Shown here: piece by piece, positions 20,785-32,248 of the stretch
Numbering within the stretch: the first letter of the stretch is position 1
Layout: every line of letters starts with the position of its first letter
From: Artocarpus heterophyllus
Lineage: Eukaryota; Streptophyta; Magnoliopsida; Rosales; Moraceae
DNA length: 64,000 nucleotides
Direction of reading: 5' to 3'
Assembly (NCBI GenBank): GCA_025403435.1
Contig: CM046349.1
Location: 23,497,854 to 23,561,853, forward strand
Translations under genes and position numbers: made by a program
The notes under the pieces: generated by a model
Databases searched by the model: none
What the model was told of the DNA's origin: nothing
Seen by the model: only the letters and a program-made list of their open reading frames with translations

Positions 20785-23700
20785 ATGTCAAACAACAGCA
20801 AGAACACTATTGAGGGTACCTCGGGTGCAGCAGACCCAAAACTTCTGATGGAAGCGATGATGGGGGAGATGAGGCGATTATTGAGGGGAGAGATAGGACA
20901 GCTTCATGAGAGGATAGACCAGATAGAAAACGCACGTGTGGAGCAGCCACAACATGTTCCTCATGCACGTAGGCGAGAAAGGGTTCCGGTTAGAGGAGAG
21001 GTTGATGACTACAATAGGAATGATGGGGAAGAGTTTGATGAAGGAGAAGATTCAGCGGGTAGTCACCGAAGATTTGGACGGGATAGAGGCGTTAGGAACA
21101 GGGAAGATGATAGTTTGAGAGGCATAAAAATGAAGATACCATCATTTCAAGGCAAATCCAATCCAGAAGCGTACCTAGAATGGGAGAAGAAAATGGAGTT
21201 CATCTTTGACTGCCACTACTATTCTGAGGCAAAGAAGGTAAAATTGGCTGTAATTGAATTTTCTGATTATGCTATTACTTTGTGGGATCAGCTTGTTATA
21301 AACAGGAGACGAAATAGAGAGCGACCTATTGAGTCATGGGAAGAGATGAAGACCGTGATGAGAAAGCGATTTGTGCCAACTTACTACTACCGGGAGTTGT
21401 ACAACAAGCTACAAAACCTTAAGCAGGGCAACCGGAGTGTAGAGGAGTACTATAAGGAGATGGAGGTTATGATGATTCGGGCTAATATAGAGGAGGATCG
21501 GGAGGCTACAATGGCAAGGTTTTTGGCGGGTTTGAACCGAGATATCCACAATGCTGTTGAGTTACAACATTATGTGGAGTTGGAGGACATGGTGCACATG
21601 GCTATTAAAATTGAGAATCAACTTATGAGGAGGGGCAGTAGCACACGTCCTAGCCAAAACCCGAGTACACCGGCTTGGAAAACCAACCAATGGAAGAGGG
21701 ATGAGAAGCAATCCAACCCCAAGCCAAAGATCGAGCAAAAACAAGAGGTGGCCAGCCATGGGAATCAAGGTAAATCCGATTCTTCCACTACTCGGACTCG
21801 TGATATTAAATGTTTTAAATGTCAAGGCAGGGGTCATATAGCAAGCCAATGTCCGAACAAACGAGTTATGGTGATGCGGGACAATGGAGACATTGAAACC
21901 GAGGAAGATTCGGACAATGATTCTATGCCTTCATTAGAGGATGCCGACGATGAGGAGTGCGCTGTCCAAGGAGAATTGTTGGTCACAAGGAGAGCTTTAA
22001 GTGTGCAAGCCAAAGAAGAAGATGAAGAGGTGCAACGGGAAAACATCTTCCACACTAGGTGCCACGTTCAAAACAAGGTATGTAGTGTGATTATTGATGG
22101 TGGGAGTTGTACAAATGTTGCTAGCACAACCATGGTAGAGAAGTTAGGGCTGCCAACAATTAAGCATCCTCGACCATATAAATTGCAATGGTTATATGAT
22201 ACTGGTGAGGTAAAGGTGCATAAACAGGTGTTAGTTCCTTTTCGCATTGGAAGATATGAAGATGAAGTTTTGTGCGATGTGGTTCCGATGCAAGCTGGGC
22301 ACTTGTTATTAGGCAGACCATGGCAATTTGATCGGCGAGTTAAGCATGACGGTTTCACCAACAAGTACTCATTCGTTCATAATCAAAAGACGATCACTCT
22401 TGTTCCATTAACACCAAAACAGGTCTATGAAGACCAAGTGAGCTTACAGAGAGAAAGTGATAAAAAAATGAAGAGCGGAGAAAAATCAAGAGTGGGAGTG
22501 CAGAGAGAGAGTTTGGCCAGTGAGAGAAAAAAGGAAGAGATGGCCGAGAAAAGGGAGAGCAAAGAGAGCAAGGGAGAGAAAATTGAGAGGGCTGAAAAGA
22601 ATTCACAATCAGCCAATGAGAGAAAAATAGAGAGAAAAACAAACTTTTATGCAAGAAAGAGTGATGTGAGAAGAGCTTTGTTTTCTAATCAGTCGATGAT
22701 TTTACTCATGTACAAGGAGGCGTTATTAAACACTAACGATCTTGATTCCACCTTGCATAGTTCTGTTGTTTCTCTTTTGCAGGATTTTGAGGATATCTTT
22801 CCCGAGGAAACACCGCAAGGTTTACCTCCAATCCGCGGGATTGAACATCAAATCGACTTCATACCTGGAGCTACAATCCCAAACCGACCAGCCTATAGGA
22901 GTAATCCCGAGGAGACAAAGGAACTCCAACGGCAGGTAAATGAGTTGATGGAGAAGGGACACGTGAGAGAAAGCATGAGCCCGTGCGCCGTACCAGTTTT
23001 ACTTGTGCCTAAGAAAGATGGGACTTGGAGGATGTGCGTTGATTGTCGAGCCATCAACAACATCACGGTAAAGTATCGACATCCCATTCCTCGCTTGGAT
23101 GACATGTTAGATGAATTGCATGGTGCTTGTGTGTTTTCTAAAATTGATTTGAAGAGTGGATATCATCAAATTCGCATGAAAGAGGGAGACGAGTGGAAGA
23201 CGGCTTTCAAAACAAAACAAGGCTTGTATGAGTGGTTGGTAATGCCTTTCGGTTTAACCAATGCGCCCAGCACATTTATGCGTTTAATGAACCATGTTTT
23301 GCGAGCTTTTATTGGAAAATTTGTTGTTGTTTATTTTGATGATATCCTTATCTATAGCAGCAATTTGGAAGAACATATTGAACATTTGAAACTTGTTTTA
23401 GATGTTTTGCGGAAGGAAAAGTTGTATGCTAACCTCAAGAAATGTACCTTCTGCACAGATAAGCTTGTGTTTCTTGGTTTTGTTGTTAGTGCTCAAGGTA
23501 TACAGGTTGATGAAGAAAAGGTGCGAGCCATCCAGGAATGGCCGAGTCCAACTAGTGTGGGAAACGTACGGAGTTTTCATGGACTTGCTAGTTTCTACCG
23601 GCAGTTTGTGAAAGATTTCAGTACTATAGCCGCACCACTGACTGAAGTGATCAAGAAAAACGTTGGGTTTAGATGGGGAGAAGAGCAAGAAAAGGCATTT

Positions 23701-25624
23701 CAGCTACTCAAGGAGAAGTTGACAAATGCTCCATTGTTATCTTTACCTAATTTTGCCAAAACTTTTGAGATTGAATGTGATGCTTCAGGTGTTGGAATTG
23801 GTGCTGTTTTAATGCAGGAAGGGAGACCAATAGCATATTTCAGTGAGAAGCTGAATGGGGCAACTCTTAATTACCCAACTTATGATAAAGAGATGTATGC
23901 ATTGGTTCGGGCATTAGAGACGTGGCAGCACTACCTATGGCCTAAGGAGTTCGTGATTCACACTGATCATGAGTCCCTGAAACACTTGAAGGGCCAGCAC
24001 AAGCTGAACAAGAGGCATGCTCGTTGGGTAGAATTCATAGAGACGTTTCCATATGTCATTCGCTACAAGCAAGGTAAGGAAAACGTCGTTGCCGATGCAC
24101 TTTCTCGCAGGTATGTCTTAATCTCAACTCTTAATGCTAAACTACTGGGTTTTGAACACATTAAAGAGTTATATGCTGATGACCATGACTTTCGTACTGA
24201 GTATCAAGCTTGTGAGAGATCTGCTAGTGGTAAATACTTTAGGCATGAGGGATACTTGTTTCGGGAGAATAAATTTTGTGTGCCTAATTGTTCATTAAGA
24301 GATTTGCTAGTGAGGGAATCCCATGGGGGAGGATTGATGGGACATTTTGGAGTAGTGAAAACTTTAGCTATGTTGCAGGAACACTTCTATTGGCCACATA
24401 TGAAACGAGATGTTGAGAGGCTTTGTGGTAGATGTGTAACTTGTAGGCAGGCTAAATCAAGAGTGCAGCCCCATGGTTTATACACCCCTTTACCAATACC
24501 TAAGTGAACCCTGGATTGATATTTCGATGGATTTTGTGTTAGGTTTGCCTAGGTCTAAACGGGGAAGAGACTCGATATTTGTGGTTGTGGATAGGTTTTC
24601 CAAGATGGCTCATTTTATTCCATGCCACAAGACAGATGATGCTTCCAATGTTGCTGATTTGTTCTTTAGGGAAATTGTGAGACTTCATGGTATGCCTAGG
24701 ACAATTGTTTCTGATAGGGACACCAAGTTCTTAAGCTACTTTTGGAAGACTTTGTGGGCTAAGTTAGGGACTAAGCTATTGTTTTCAACTACTTGTCACC
24801 CTCAAACTGATGGTCAAACAGAAGTTGTGAATAGAACCTTGTCCACTTTGTTAAGGGCTGTCATTAAAAAGAACATCAAAACATGGGAGGAGTGTTTACC
24901 ACATGTTGAGTTTGCTTCTAATCGATCTGTTCATTCTGCTACACAATTTTCACCGTTTGAAATTGTTTATGGTTTTAATCCTTTAACTCCTTTGGATTTA
25001 ATGCCATTACCTTTGTCTGAGCATGTGAATTTAGATGGAAAGAGAAAAGCTGATCTTGTTAAGTAGATACACGAGAAGGCAAGACTCAACATTGAGCGAA
25101 GGACCACACAATATGCTGAACAAGCCAACAAAGGGCGTCACAAGCTCGTCTTCGAGCCCGGTGATTGGGTGTGGTTGCACTTACGCAAGGAACGGTTTCC
25201 GGAACAAAGGAAATCCAAGCTATTGCCTAGAGGGGACGGTCCTTTTCAAGTTCTCGAAAGGATCAATGATAATGCGTACAAGCTAGATTTGCCAGGTGAG
25301 TATGGTGTAAGTGCCTCCTTTAATGTTTCTGATCTAAGTCCTTTTGATGCAGGCGACGATTTGAGGACAAATCCTTCTCAAGAGGAGGGGAATGATGAGA
25401 ACATTGTTAGCACAAGCAAGAGCACGTGGGAGACTTATTCAGATCCAATTCAAGTTCCAATTGGTCCGGTTACGAGAGCTCATGCGAAGAAGTTTAAAGA
25501 AACGCTTATTGGGCTGATTCAAGCAACTTGGGCTCAAGCCATTGCATGGAGGCCCAGAGAGGGAATTGCATGCGAAAATCAGACTAACAAATGCGTGATT
25601 CAAGCTCTAGAAGGGATTGAGTAA
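20785..25624 (+). pseudogene. A4 gag-pol polyprotein (CRM-like), two lesions
   Basis: Gag starts at ATG 20785, chosen because all copies share MSNN there; the frame is also open upstream from 20746. The gag core is at about 21165-21640 and [18 protein letters not shown] at 21811-21852. The protease has IIDGGS (Asp codon at 22096), a DGG form also found in CRM elements. A charged Lys/Glu linker (22440-22680) precedes RT, with YFDD at 23332-23343; RNase H spans 23767-24113. The integrase HHCC region is at 24320-24460 and the first core Asp at 24530. Gag and pol share one frame. An extra A near 24502 ends the first frame at 24507, and TAG at 25064-25066 replaces a Gln codon. The last ~75 codons lie in the 3' LTR (25393-25624). 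Encodes the capsid and all enzymes for copying and integration; not intact as it stands. Confidence 0.95.
25381..25392 (+). other. A4 polypurine tract, inside pol
   Basis: AGAGGAGGGGAA abuts the 3' LTR and primes plus-strand DNA synthesis. Unusually it is also coding (Glu-Glu-Gly-Asn), because pol runs through it into the LTR. The same tract occurs before the 3' LTRs of A2 and A8, and a decayed form precedes that of A5 (39010-39021). Confidence 0.88.
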
Positions 25625-26191
25625 TTTCCATTTCAGTTACCTTCCCGTTTTGAGGCGACACATGGCGAGAAGAATCAGCTTATTTACCTTTTAATGTCTA
25701 GTTTCCTTTTTGCGTTTCTGTTATTTCTATTATTGTAAGGCTTTTAAGCCATTAAGGGAACTTTCCTTATTTAGTTTAGATTTGACTTTTGGTAAACGAT
25801 TTTCCCGAAATTCCATGGGGAATTAGGGGCTGAAATTCGCATAGGAACCCCTATATATTGTAACGAATTTCAATCAATGGGAGACAAGTAATAACACATA
25901 ATTTTGAGGTTTAATTCTCTTTAGTTCCTAAACGAACTATTCGAACTTATCGGAAATTTTCGTGGCGTTCATAGACTTATCAATCAGTCCATCCATAGCT
26001 GATTGTGGCGTCCTCACATACCAAGACTTATCAATCGGTCTCTCCATAGCTGATTGTGGCGTCCTCACATACCAAGGTTCGTGCTTCTTGTTGGGCATCG
26101 GGTCGCGGTTCCATCCAAAACAGGTTAGAAAGTTGATCTTGGAAACCAACTTCGGTTAGGGTCGCGTCAGTTCTTGGCGTGGTTCGTATCA
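25393..26191 (+). mobile_element. 3' LTR of A4, encodes the pol C-terminus
   Basis: 799 bp. Bases 25393-25624 continue pol: [18 protein letters not shown] followed by the [15 protein letters not shown] motif. In CRM elements a CR motif occupies this C-terminal place, so I infer that this is the CR-like region. The remainder is non-coding. Confidence 0.95.
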
Positions 26192-26196
26192 TTTGG

Positions 26197-26596
26197 TAAA
26201 TGATTTTCCCGAAATTCCATGGGAATTAGGGGCTGAAAATTCGCATAGGAACCCCTATATATTGTAACGAATTTCAATCAATTGGATATAAGTAATAACA
26301 CATAATTTTGAGGTTTAATTCTCTTTAGTTCCTAAACGAACTATTCGAACTTATCGAAAAATTTTCGTGGCGTTCATAGACTTATCAATCAGTCCATCAA
26401 TAGCTGATTGTGGCGTCCTCACATACCAAGACTTATCAATCAGTCCCTCCATAGCTGATTGTGGCGTCCGCACATACCAAGGTTCCTGCTTCTTGTTGGG
26501 CATCGAGTCGCGGTTCTATTCAAAACCGGTTAGAAATTTGATCTTGGAAACCAACTTCGGTTAGGGTCGCGTCAGTTTTTGGCGTGGTTCGTATCA
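26197..26596 (+). mobile_element. A3 solo LTR, right half
   Basis: Continuation of 18941-19340 after the A4 TSD. It holds two copies of the 51-bp repeat, ends GTATCA, and is followed by the TGTCA duplication at 26597-26601. The summed length of ~800 bp equals a complete LTR. Confidence 0.95.
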
Positions 26597-26601
26597 TGTC
26601 A

Positions 26602-26630
26602 TGTCACCTCCTAGATTCGGGTGCGTGACA
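26602..26630 (+). mobile_element. Terminal 29 bp of the family T 3' LTR
   Basis: TGTCACCTCCTAGATTCGGG, then GTGCGTGACA: the end of the LTR that starts at 16804, displaced by A3 and A4. The terminal TGACA mirrors the TGTAACA start. Confidence 0.8.
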
Positions 26631-26651
26631 TGAACTAGTCAAGGCTCTGTT

Positions 26652-27565
26652 TGATGCCAGAAATGAAGCTGCACAAGTTAGGAGCCATGGGCATGACCCC
26701 TTAAGCCATTCAAGTGGTCCAATCACGAGATCTAAGGCCAAGCGATTCAAGGAAGCATTGAACGGGCTCATTCAACAAGTTTACGATGTGTCACATAAAT
26801 GGAGCCCTGACATAGGCCCAAGTCAATCTCAAGAGAGCGTAGTCACGATAATTAAGGTTCTAGAAGATTCACATTGATGATGTGCACAATTCCAGTAAAT
26901 TGTGGGGCGGATTTGTAATTTTGGGAAACCTTCCTATATTGGATCGACACGTGGGTGCCATGTCATCAAGTTTGAGCATTGTCATCAATTTATTTTTGCT
27001 AATGTAATTTTCGTAATTTCTTAGTGTCAAATTCGGTTTTGTTAGGCATAAAAAAAAAACCTGGATATTTTCCCTTTTTCTGGATTAGGCTAGGCGCACT
27101 TTAAGGGATAAGATTAGTAACTTTCCTTTTGTGTTATTTTAGGGCTTAATTTCTCATGGGAAAGCGCCAATTAAGGGATTTTCTAAGTCAACCTTCACTT
27201 AGGGAATCTTTTGGGCTGAAAATCGTTCCCATATAATTGTAAACACTTCGTTATTTTGAGAATTAATGATTCAGATCATATTCACGAATTTTGAGAGGCT
27301 TTTCTTGTGTTCTTCTTGTTTTCTTGAGAAGACTCCTTGAGCTTATCAAGATTAATCTTGTGGCATTCAACAAACTGAATTATCATCTAGGGTTTTTAAG
27401 TGTTCTTTAAATTATAGGTGTGGCATCTTCCTATCTGTGGTTCTTGGTTCGTGTCTCACTAGATTACGGGTCAAGGCTCAACAAACTTGTGTCTTAAGGG
27501 ATTAAGGGTTTGAATTCCAGATTTGGTGTCGGGTCTTGTCGCGTTAGTCGGCGGGGTTCATATCA
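26652..27565 (+). mobile_element. D1 solo LTR (family D)
   Basis: 914 bp starting TGATGCCAG and ending GGTTCATATCA, flanked by a perfect CTGTT TSD (26647-26651 and 27566-27570). It inserted only 21 bp beyond the end of the T LTR. Its first ~225 bp hold the family D pol-tail frame (GPITRSKAKRFKEALNGLIQ), ending near 26879. No internal region is present. Confidence 0.93.
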
Positions 27566-27570
27566 CTGTT

Positions 27571-29008
27571 GGTCATCAAAAAAATGTTAAGAGAAAAACA
27601 TAATACAAAACTATATTGATTATTTTTATGAGCCGTTTTAGTCACAAAAAGGAAACAAAAACATAATAAGAAAAGGAATTACGAGGACTCAAGCACTAAA
27701 TTTACTATCTCTTTGGCTTGAAATTACAACATCTCTCATTGAATTTTACTAACCCTATTTACTATCTCTTTGGCTTGAAATTACAACATCTCTCATTGAA
27801 TTTCACTAATCCTTAATTATCATATGCTTTCGAAAAAAATTATAATACATCAAGACTCACTTGACCAAGAACGCAATGAGCAGCATGATTGGCATTGAAC
27901 AATGCAAAACGGGGTCATTGTGGTCTTAATTAATAACGCAGATTATCTATCCATTTTCTCTATTTTCCTCTCTGTCCCACCTATAAATATTGACATCATA
28001 AATATTTACTAAAAACACTAACAAAATAATACATCCGCCACTTAAATATTTCTTTTCTTTCTCCCATCTCTCTCCTTTTTAAGAAAAAACTACAATGAGA
28101 GTCGCTCTCTTTACTCTTTGATTAAAAATGCATTATAGACTACAGACTTACACCTAACCGTGAAAATCATAAAAGGTCTACAAAATTAAAGTGACATGGA
28201 TGAGGACTTATTAGATGACACATTAAGAAAAAAGGAAAAGAAAAACTCTTCTCAAACTTTCCCAAATCTATTTTATCCTTTTCCCACAACACTCTTGAAT
28301 ATTATTATTTAAGAAAAATGTTTCATTCTTTTTGTTGCTAAATTCTTTCACTTGTCTATTTTGTTGTTTTGTGCTTCTATTTTCATTTTTTTCTTCTTGT
28401 TGCTGTGTTAAAGTCTTGTCTTTCGATAAAAATGATCATTTTAGGCAAATATATATTCTCATGCATCTATACATCTATATTAGAACCAAAAGAGGTATGA
28501 TCCATGCTTTTTCTTTGTCCATGTATTAAGCTCTCGTTCTTTTGCCATTTGTTTTTACTTTTTTTTGAAAGATTGTTTTCGACAATCGGCTAGGTTATCT
28601 CCAAATTATCATTAAAAACCCCTCTTTCATAGAGTCATCCTATCTGTATGTAGACGCCTATTTCATTTCACAATACAAACATGACAATCAAAACGAGAAT
28701 GAATTATGATAGTTAATGTTGTTTATTTGATAATTGGAACTTTGAAAATATAACTGAATCAATGCAAAAAAAGGTCGAAAAAGTCGCCATCAAAAAAGGA
28801 AAAAAAAAAAAGAAAGTACTCAAAAAGCATCCGAATGTGCGATGATTTTGTTTACAAATCTTTCTAGTTGCATCTACCTAGAAGTAAATACTTCTGTTTC
28901 TATCGATCAAAAAAATCCCTCTGGTTTAGGTTACATCAGTTGTTAGATGAAAAAACAAGCAATTTTACTCATACAAATACTACTACCTATACTTTATGCA
29001 TACATAAT
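27571..29008. other. AT-rich island, no recognised gene
   Basis: About 1.4 kb that matches none of the elements in this window. It contains a tandem duplication of ~57 bp (about 27703-27810, sharing ACTATCTCTTTGGCTTGAAA), a CCTATAAATATT TATA-like sequence near 27980 after a CT-rich stretch, and a hydrophobic 65-codon frame at 28332-28529 that I do not recognise. It could be original host DNA or an unrecognised old element. Confidence 0.55.
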
Positions 29009-29811
29009 TGATGGGGACATCAAGGTTGCAAGGAATTTTCACGCTCCAGTTCAAATTCCAATTGGTCCAATGATGAGGGCTCAAGTTAAAAGATTCAAAG
29101 AAGAGTTGAATAACTTGGTCCAGAAAGTTCTACAACAAGAAGAGAGTTTGTTCACTATTGAGGGCAAACAAAGGCTGGTTTTGCTCATCAAAGTTGATCT
29201 GGAAGGAAGCCAATCAATCGAACATGCACATTGAGTCGTTGCATGGCCAACTTACATGCCCATCCTGTACATGTACACAAGTAGGAGTGGTGTGTCTAGC
29301 AAAGATTCAAGATTTGAATTCTTTGTAATCTTATTTTAGTTAAGTTTTAGTTTCACAATTTGAATTTAGAATTTTTGTTTAGACGTTATTATAGGCATGA
29401 ATAGGTGGAAGGAATCTTGAGTTAAATTTGATTCCATCCTAGGGCTTTATTTAGGCGTTTCTTTCATTAAGGGTAGATTAGGGATTTTACATTAAAATAA
29501 ACCCTATTGTGGATTTCAACCATATAAGGCCATCTTTCAGATTATACAAGGCAGTTTTGATGTTCATCATATTGAGAGTTATTCTTCTTGAGTTCTTGAA
29601 GAAACTTATATGAACTTATCATGGATTCCTTGTGGCATTCAAATTGACTTATCAAATAGACTTCCACCCCGTTTGTGGCATGTACACCATACTAAGGTTC
29701 TTGCTTTGTTAAACAACGGGTAACGGTTTCCATCCAACTTGAAAGATCTTGGGTTCGAATTTATCACATATGGTATCGGGTTTCGTCACATTGTTGGTGT
29801 GGTTTGTATCA
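29009..29811 (+). mobile_element. 5' LTR of C1 (family C)
   Basis: 803 bp starting TGATGGGGACATCAAGG and ending GGTTTGTATCA, followed by a degraded PBS (TGGTTTCAAAGC). It is related to the LTRs at 43448-44219 and 52588. The first ~226 bp hold the pol tail, PIGPMMRAQVKRFKEELN, with a stop at 29232-29234. Confidence 0.9.
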
Positions 29812-30810
29812 GTTGGTTTCAAAGCTCAGGATTATCAGGTTTGCTTATCCTTTTTTTCTTGTTTTCCAAATCAAATTCGTGAAGTTAGGGTTAGGGTGTC
29901 AATTCTACCCAAAAAAAAAATTTGAATTTGGTTCTTTAGGGTTTCTTGAAATCATCTTTAGTGGTTCTTGAATTATTTCTTTAGTCTTGAAAGAGTTAAA
30001 TCTGAACTGCTCTTTTGGTTTCTAGGGCTACAATTTTCGGTTTTCTTGAATTTCTTTAAGGTTCTACATTGATGCTTAGGAAATTTTTAGGATACCCAAA
30101 TCCAAAAATTGCTAATTGACTCTAAGGTAGGTGTTTCTTGTTTTCTCCAGGTTTGTGCGTAAATTTGTAGGAACATCGCTAGGGGGCCGAAACTTGCCGT
30201 TCTAGGGTTGCTTTTGGTTTTTTTTTATTTGGTTTGTTGGTTCCCGAGTTTAGGTTTTAGGTTTCTTTTTGGGATTCTTGCTAACCTTGATATCGCAATT
30301 CTAGTTTGACATTGTGGATTGTGTCTTGTGACTCCACTCTACAATCTTGATTTATTCTAGTGGTTCCTTGCCAAATTATTTTTTTAAAAAAAGAAAGGAA
30401 AAGAAAAGAAAAGAAAGAAGAAAAGAAAAAATCAAGAGTCTGGGAACCCTTACTAAATTTTTTTTGTTCTATTCTTGTTTCGCACATCTTAGACCCCTTT
30501 TTGCCAAAATCCTAAGCTTAAGTGACAAAAATCATCAAAATCCGCAGCCAAATTTGAGTTCACCTTAAATTGATGCTTGAATCCTTCTTGTTATATTGTT
30601 TGATTAGTCTTGAAAGAACTAAAAGAAGAATACGAGTAAAAACAAAAGAGACTGAGAGTGTGAGCATATTAGAGGATAAAAGCCAAATTAAAATTGAGTA
30701 AAAACACAAGTGAATTTGAATGAATCATTTTTATTTCAAGTGAAACACGTGAAGGAGTGTGGTAAGGCTCCTTTCTATCTTGTTCTAACTTTGTTTTACA
30801 GATTTCAATC
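29812..30810 (+). other. C1 PBS and 5' leader
   Basis: The PBS remnant TGGTTTCAAAGC is at about 29814. A long leader follows with T-rich and then purine-rich blocks (30370-30430). Immediately before gag, a 40-nt stretch (30762-30801) runs from GTAAGG to TTTTACAG with an internal TTCTAAC: intron-like signals, but shorter than usual plant introns. Confidence 0.75.
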
Positions 30811-30834
30811 ATGTCTCAAAATTAAGAGAATAAC
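30811..30834 (+). pseudogene. C1 gag N-terminus
   Basis: The first eight codons of family C gag (MSQN, then TAA replacing a Gln codon, then ENN). The gene is interrupted after GAGAATAAC by D2 and resumes at 42862. The early stop makes the gene dead independently of the insertion. Confidence 0.85.
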
Positions 30835-31773
30835 TGATATGAACCCCGCCGACTAACGTGATAAAACTCAGCACCAAATCTGGAATTCGAACCCCAAATC
30901 CCTTAAGACACACATTTGTTAAGCCTTGACCCGTAATCTAATAAGACACAAACCAAGAACCATGGATAGGAAGGTGCCACACTTAGAATTGCAAGAACAC
31001 TTAAAAATTCTAGGTGATAAGTCAGTTTGTTGAACGCCACAAGTTTAATCTTGATAAGTTCAAGAATCTTCTCAAGAAAACAAGAAGAACGTAAGAAAAG
31101 CCTCACAAATTTCGTGAATAATGATATGACTGATTGATTTTCAAAATAACAAAGGGTTTACAATATTTGGGAATGATTTTCAGCCCAAAAGAATCCCTAA
31201 GTGAAGGCTGACTTAAAAAATCCCTTAATTGGCGCTTTCCCACTTGAAATGAAGCCCTAATATCCGACTTTGCTGACTGTAATAACACAAAAGAAAAGTA
31301 GCTAATCTTATCCCTTAAAATGCGCCTAATCTATTCTAGAAAAGGGAAAGTATCCAGGTTTGTTTTCACGCCTAACAAAACCGAATTTGACAACTAAGAA
31401 AATACAAAAATTACATTAGAAAAATAAATTGATGATGAGGCTCGAACTTGATGACATGGCGCCACGTGTTGATCCAAAATAGGAAGGTTTCCCGAAATTA
31501 CAAATCTGACAAATTGGCCCCACAATTTACTTGAATCATGCACATCATCAATGTGAATCTTCTAGAACCTTAATCATCATGACTAGGCTCTCTTGAGATT
31601 GACTTGGGCCTATGCCGGGGCTCCATTTATGTGACACATCGCAAACTTGTTGAATGAGCCCATTCAATGCTTCCTTGAATCGCTTGGCCTTAGATCTCGT
31701 GATTGGACCACTTGAATGGCTTAAGGGATCATGAACATGGCTCCTAACTTGTGCAGCTCTATTGCTTGCATCA
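30835..31773 (-). mobile_element. 3' LTR of D2
   Basis: 939 bp, from TGATATGAACCCC to CTTGCATCA on the plus strand. The pol tail frame runs into it and ends near 31548, including PITRSKAKRFKEALN. The PPT (as TTCTCCCCTTCT) is at 31774-31785. Confidence 0.92.
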
Positions 31774-32248
31774 TTCTCCCCTTCTTGAGAAGGATTTGTC
31801 CTCAAATCGTCACCTGCATCAAAAGGAGTTAAGTTAGAAACATTAAAACTAGCACGAACACCATACTCACGTGGTAAATCAAGTTTGAAAGCATTGTCAT
31901 TAATGCATTCCAACACTTGAAACGGTCCGTCACCCCTCGAAGGAGTTTTGAACGCCTTTGTTTGGGGAAACGTTCCTTTCTCGTATGTAGCCACACCCAA
32001 TCTCCTAGTTCAAACACCACCTGCTTGCAGCCCTTATTGGCTTGTCTTGCATATTGCTCGGTACGCCTCTCTATGTTTTGTCTTGCCTTCTCATGAATTT
32101 GCCTAACAAAATCGGCTTTTTTCTTGCCATCTAAGTTAACTCGTTCATTCAAAGGTAAAGGAGTTAAATCCAAAGGAGTCAATGGATTAAAACCATAAAC
32201 AACTTCAAACGGTGAAAACTTAGTTGCAGAAGGAACACATCTATTTTA
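31548..32248 (-). pseudogene. D2 pol C-terminus
   Basis: The integrase C-terminal region reads from the [15 protein letters not shown] segment (the frame from 32182) through [19 protein letters not shown] and [19 protein letters not shown], then on to the LTR-encoded tail. A frameshift near 31930-31950 splits it into two frames. It is cut at about 32248 and joined to an inverted D LTR, so the catalytic core of integrase is gone. Confidence 0.88.

Larger units (their letters stand above)
19341..26191 (+). mobile_element. A4, full-length, youngest family A retrotransposon
   Basis: 6851 bp with two 799-bp LTRs (19341-20139 and 25393-26191), a PBS, a gag-pol gene and a PPT, flanked by a perfect TTTGG TSD (19336-19340 and 26192-26196). 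By eye the LTRs differ at about nine positions (~1.1%), mostly transitions. With a commonly used plant rate of 1.3e-8 per site per year this would mean under half a million years; treat that as a rough inference. It inserted into solo LTR A3 of its own family. Confidence 0.97.

Noticed and set aside
22068..22364. Long antisense frames across gag and protease, repeated in several copies
   Set aside because: They recur at the same place in each element because the sense sequence is conserved; there is no independent evidence of translation.
19341..26191. Endogenous pararetrovirus or retrovirus with envelope
   Set aside because: Protease-RT-RNase H-integrase order with LTRs and an integrase core is Ty3/Gypsy. 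No movement protein, coat protein or envelope-like frame was found.
28332..28529. 65-codon frame with a Cys/Phe-rich hydrophobic start
   Set aside because: It could look like a signal peptide, but the rest has no cysteine pattern or known domain, and it lies in T-rich DNA that gives such frames by chance.
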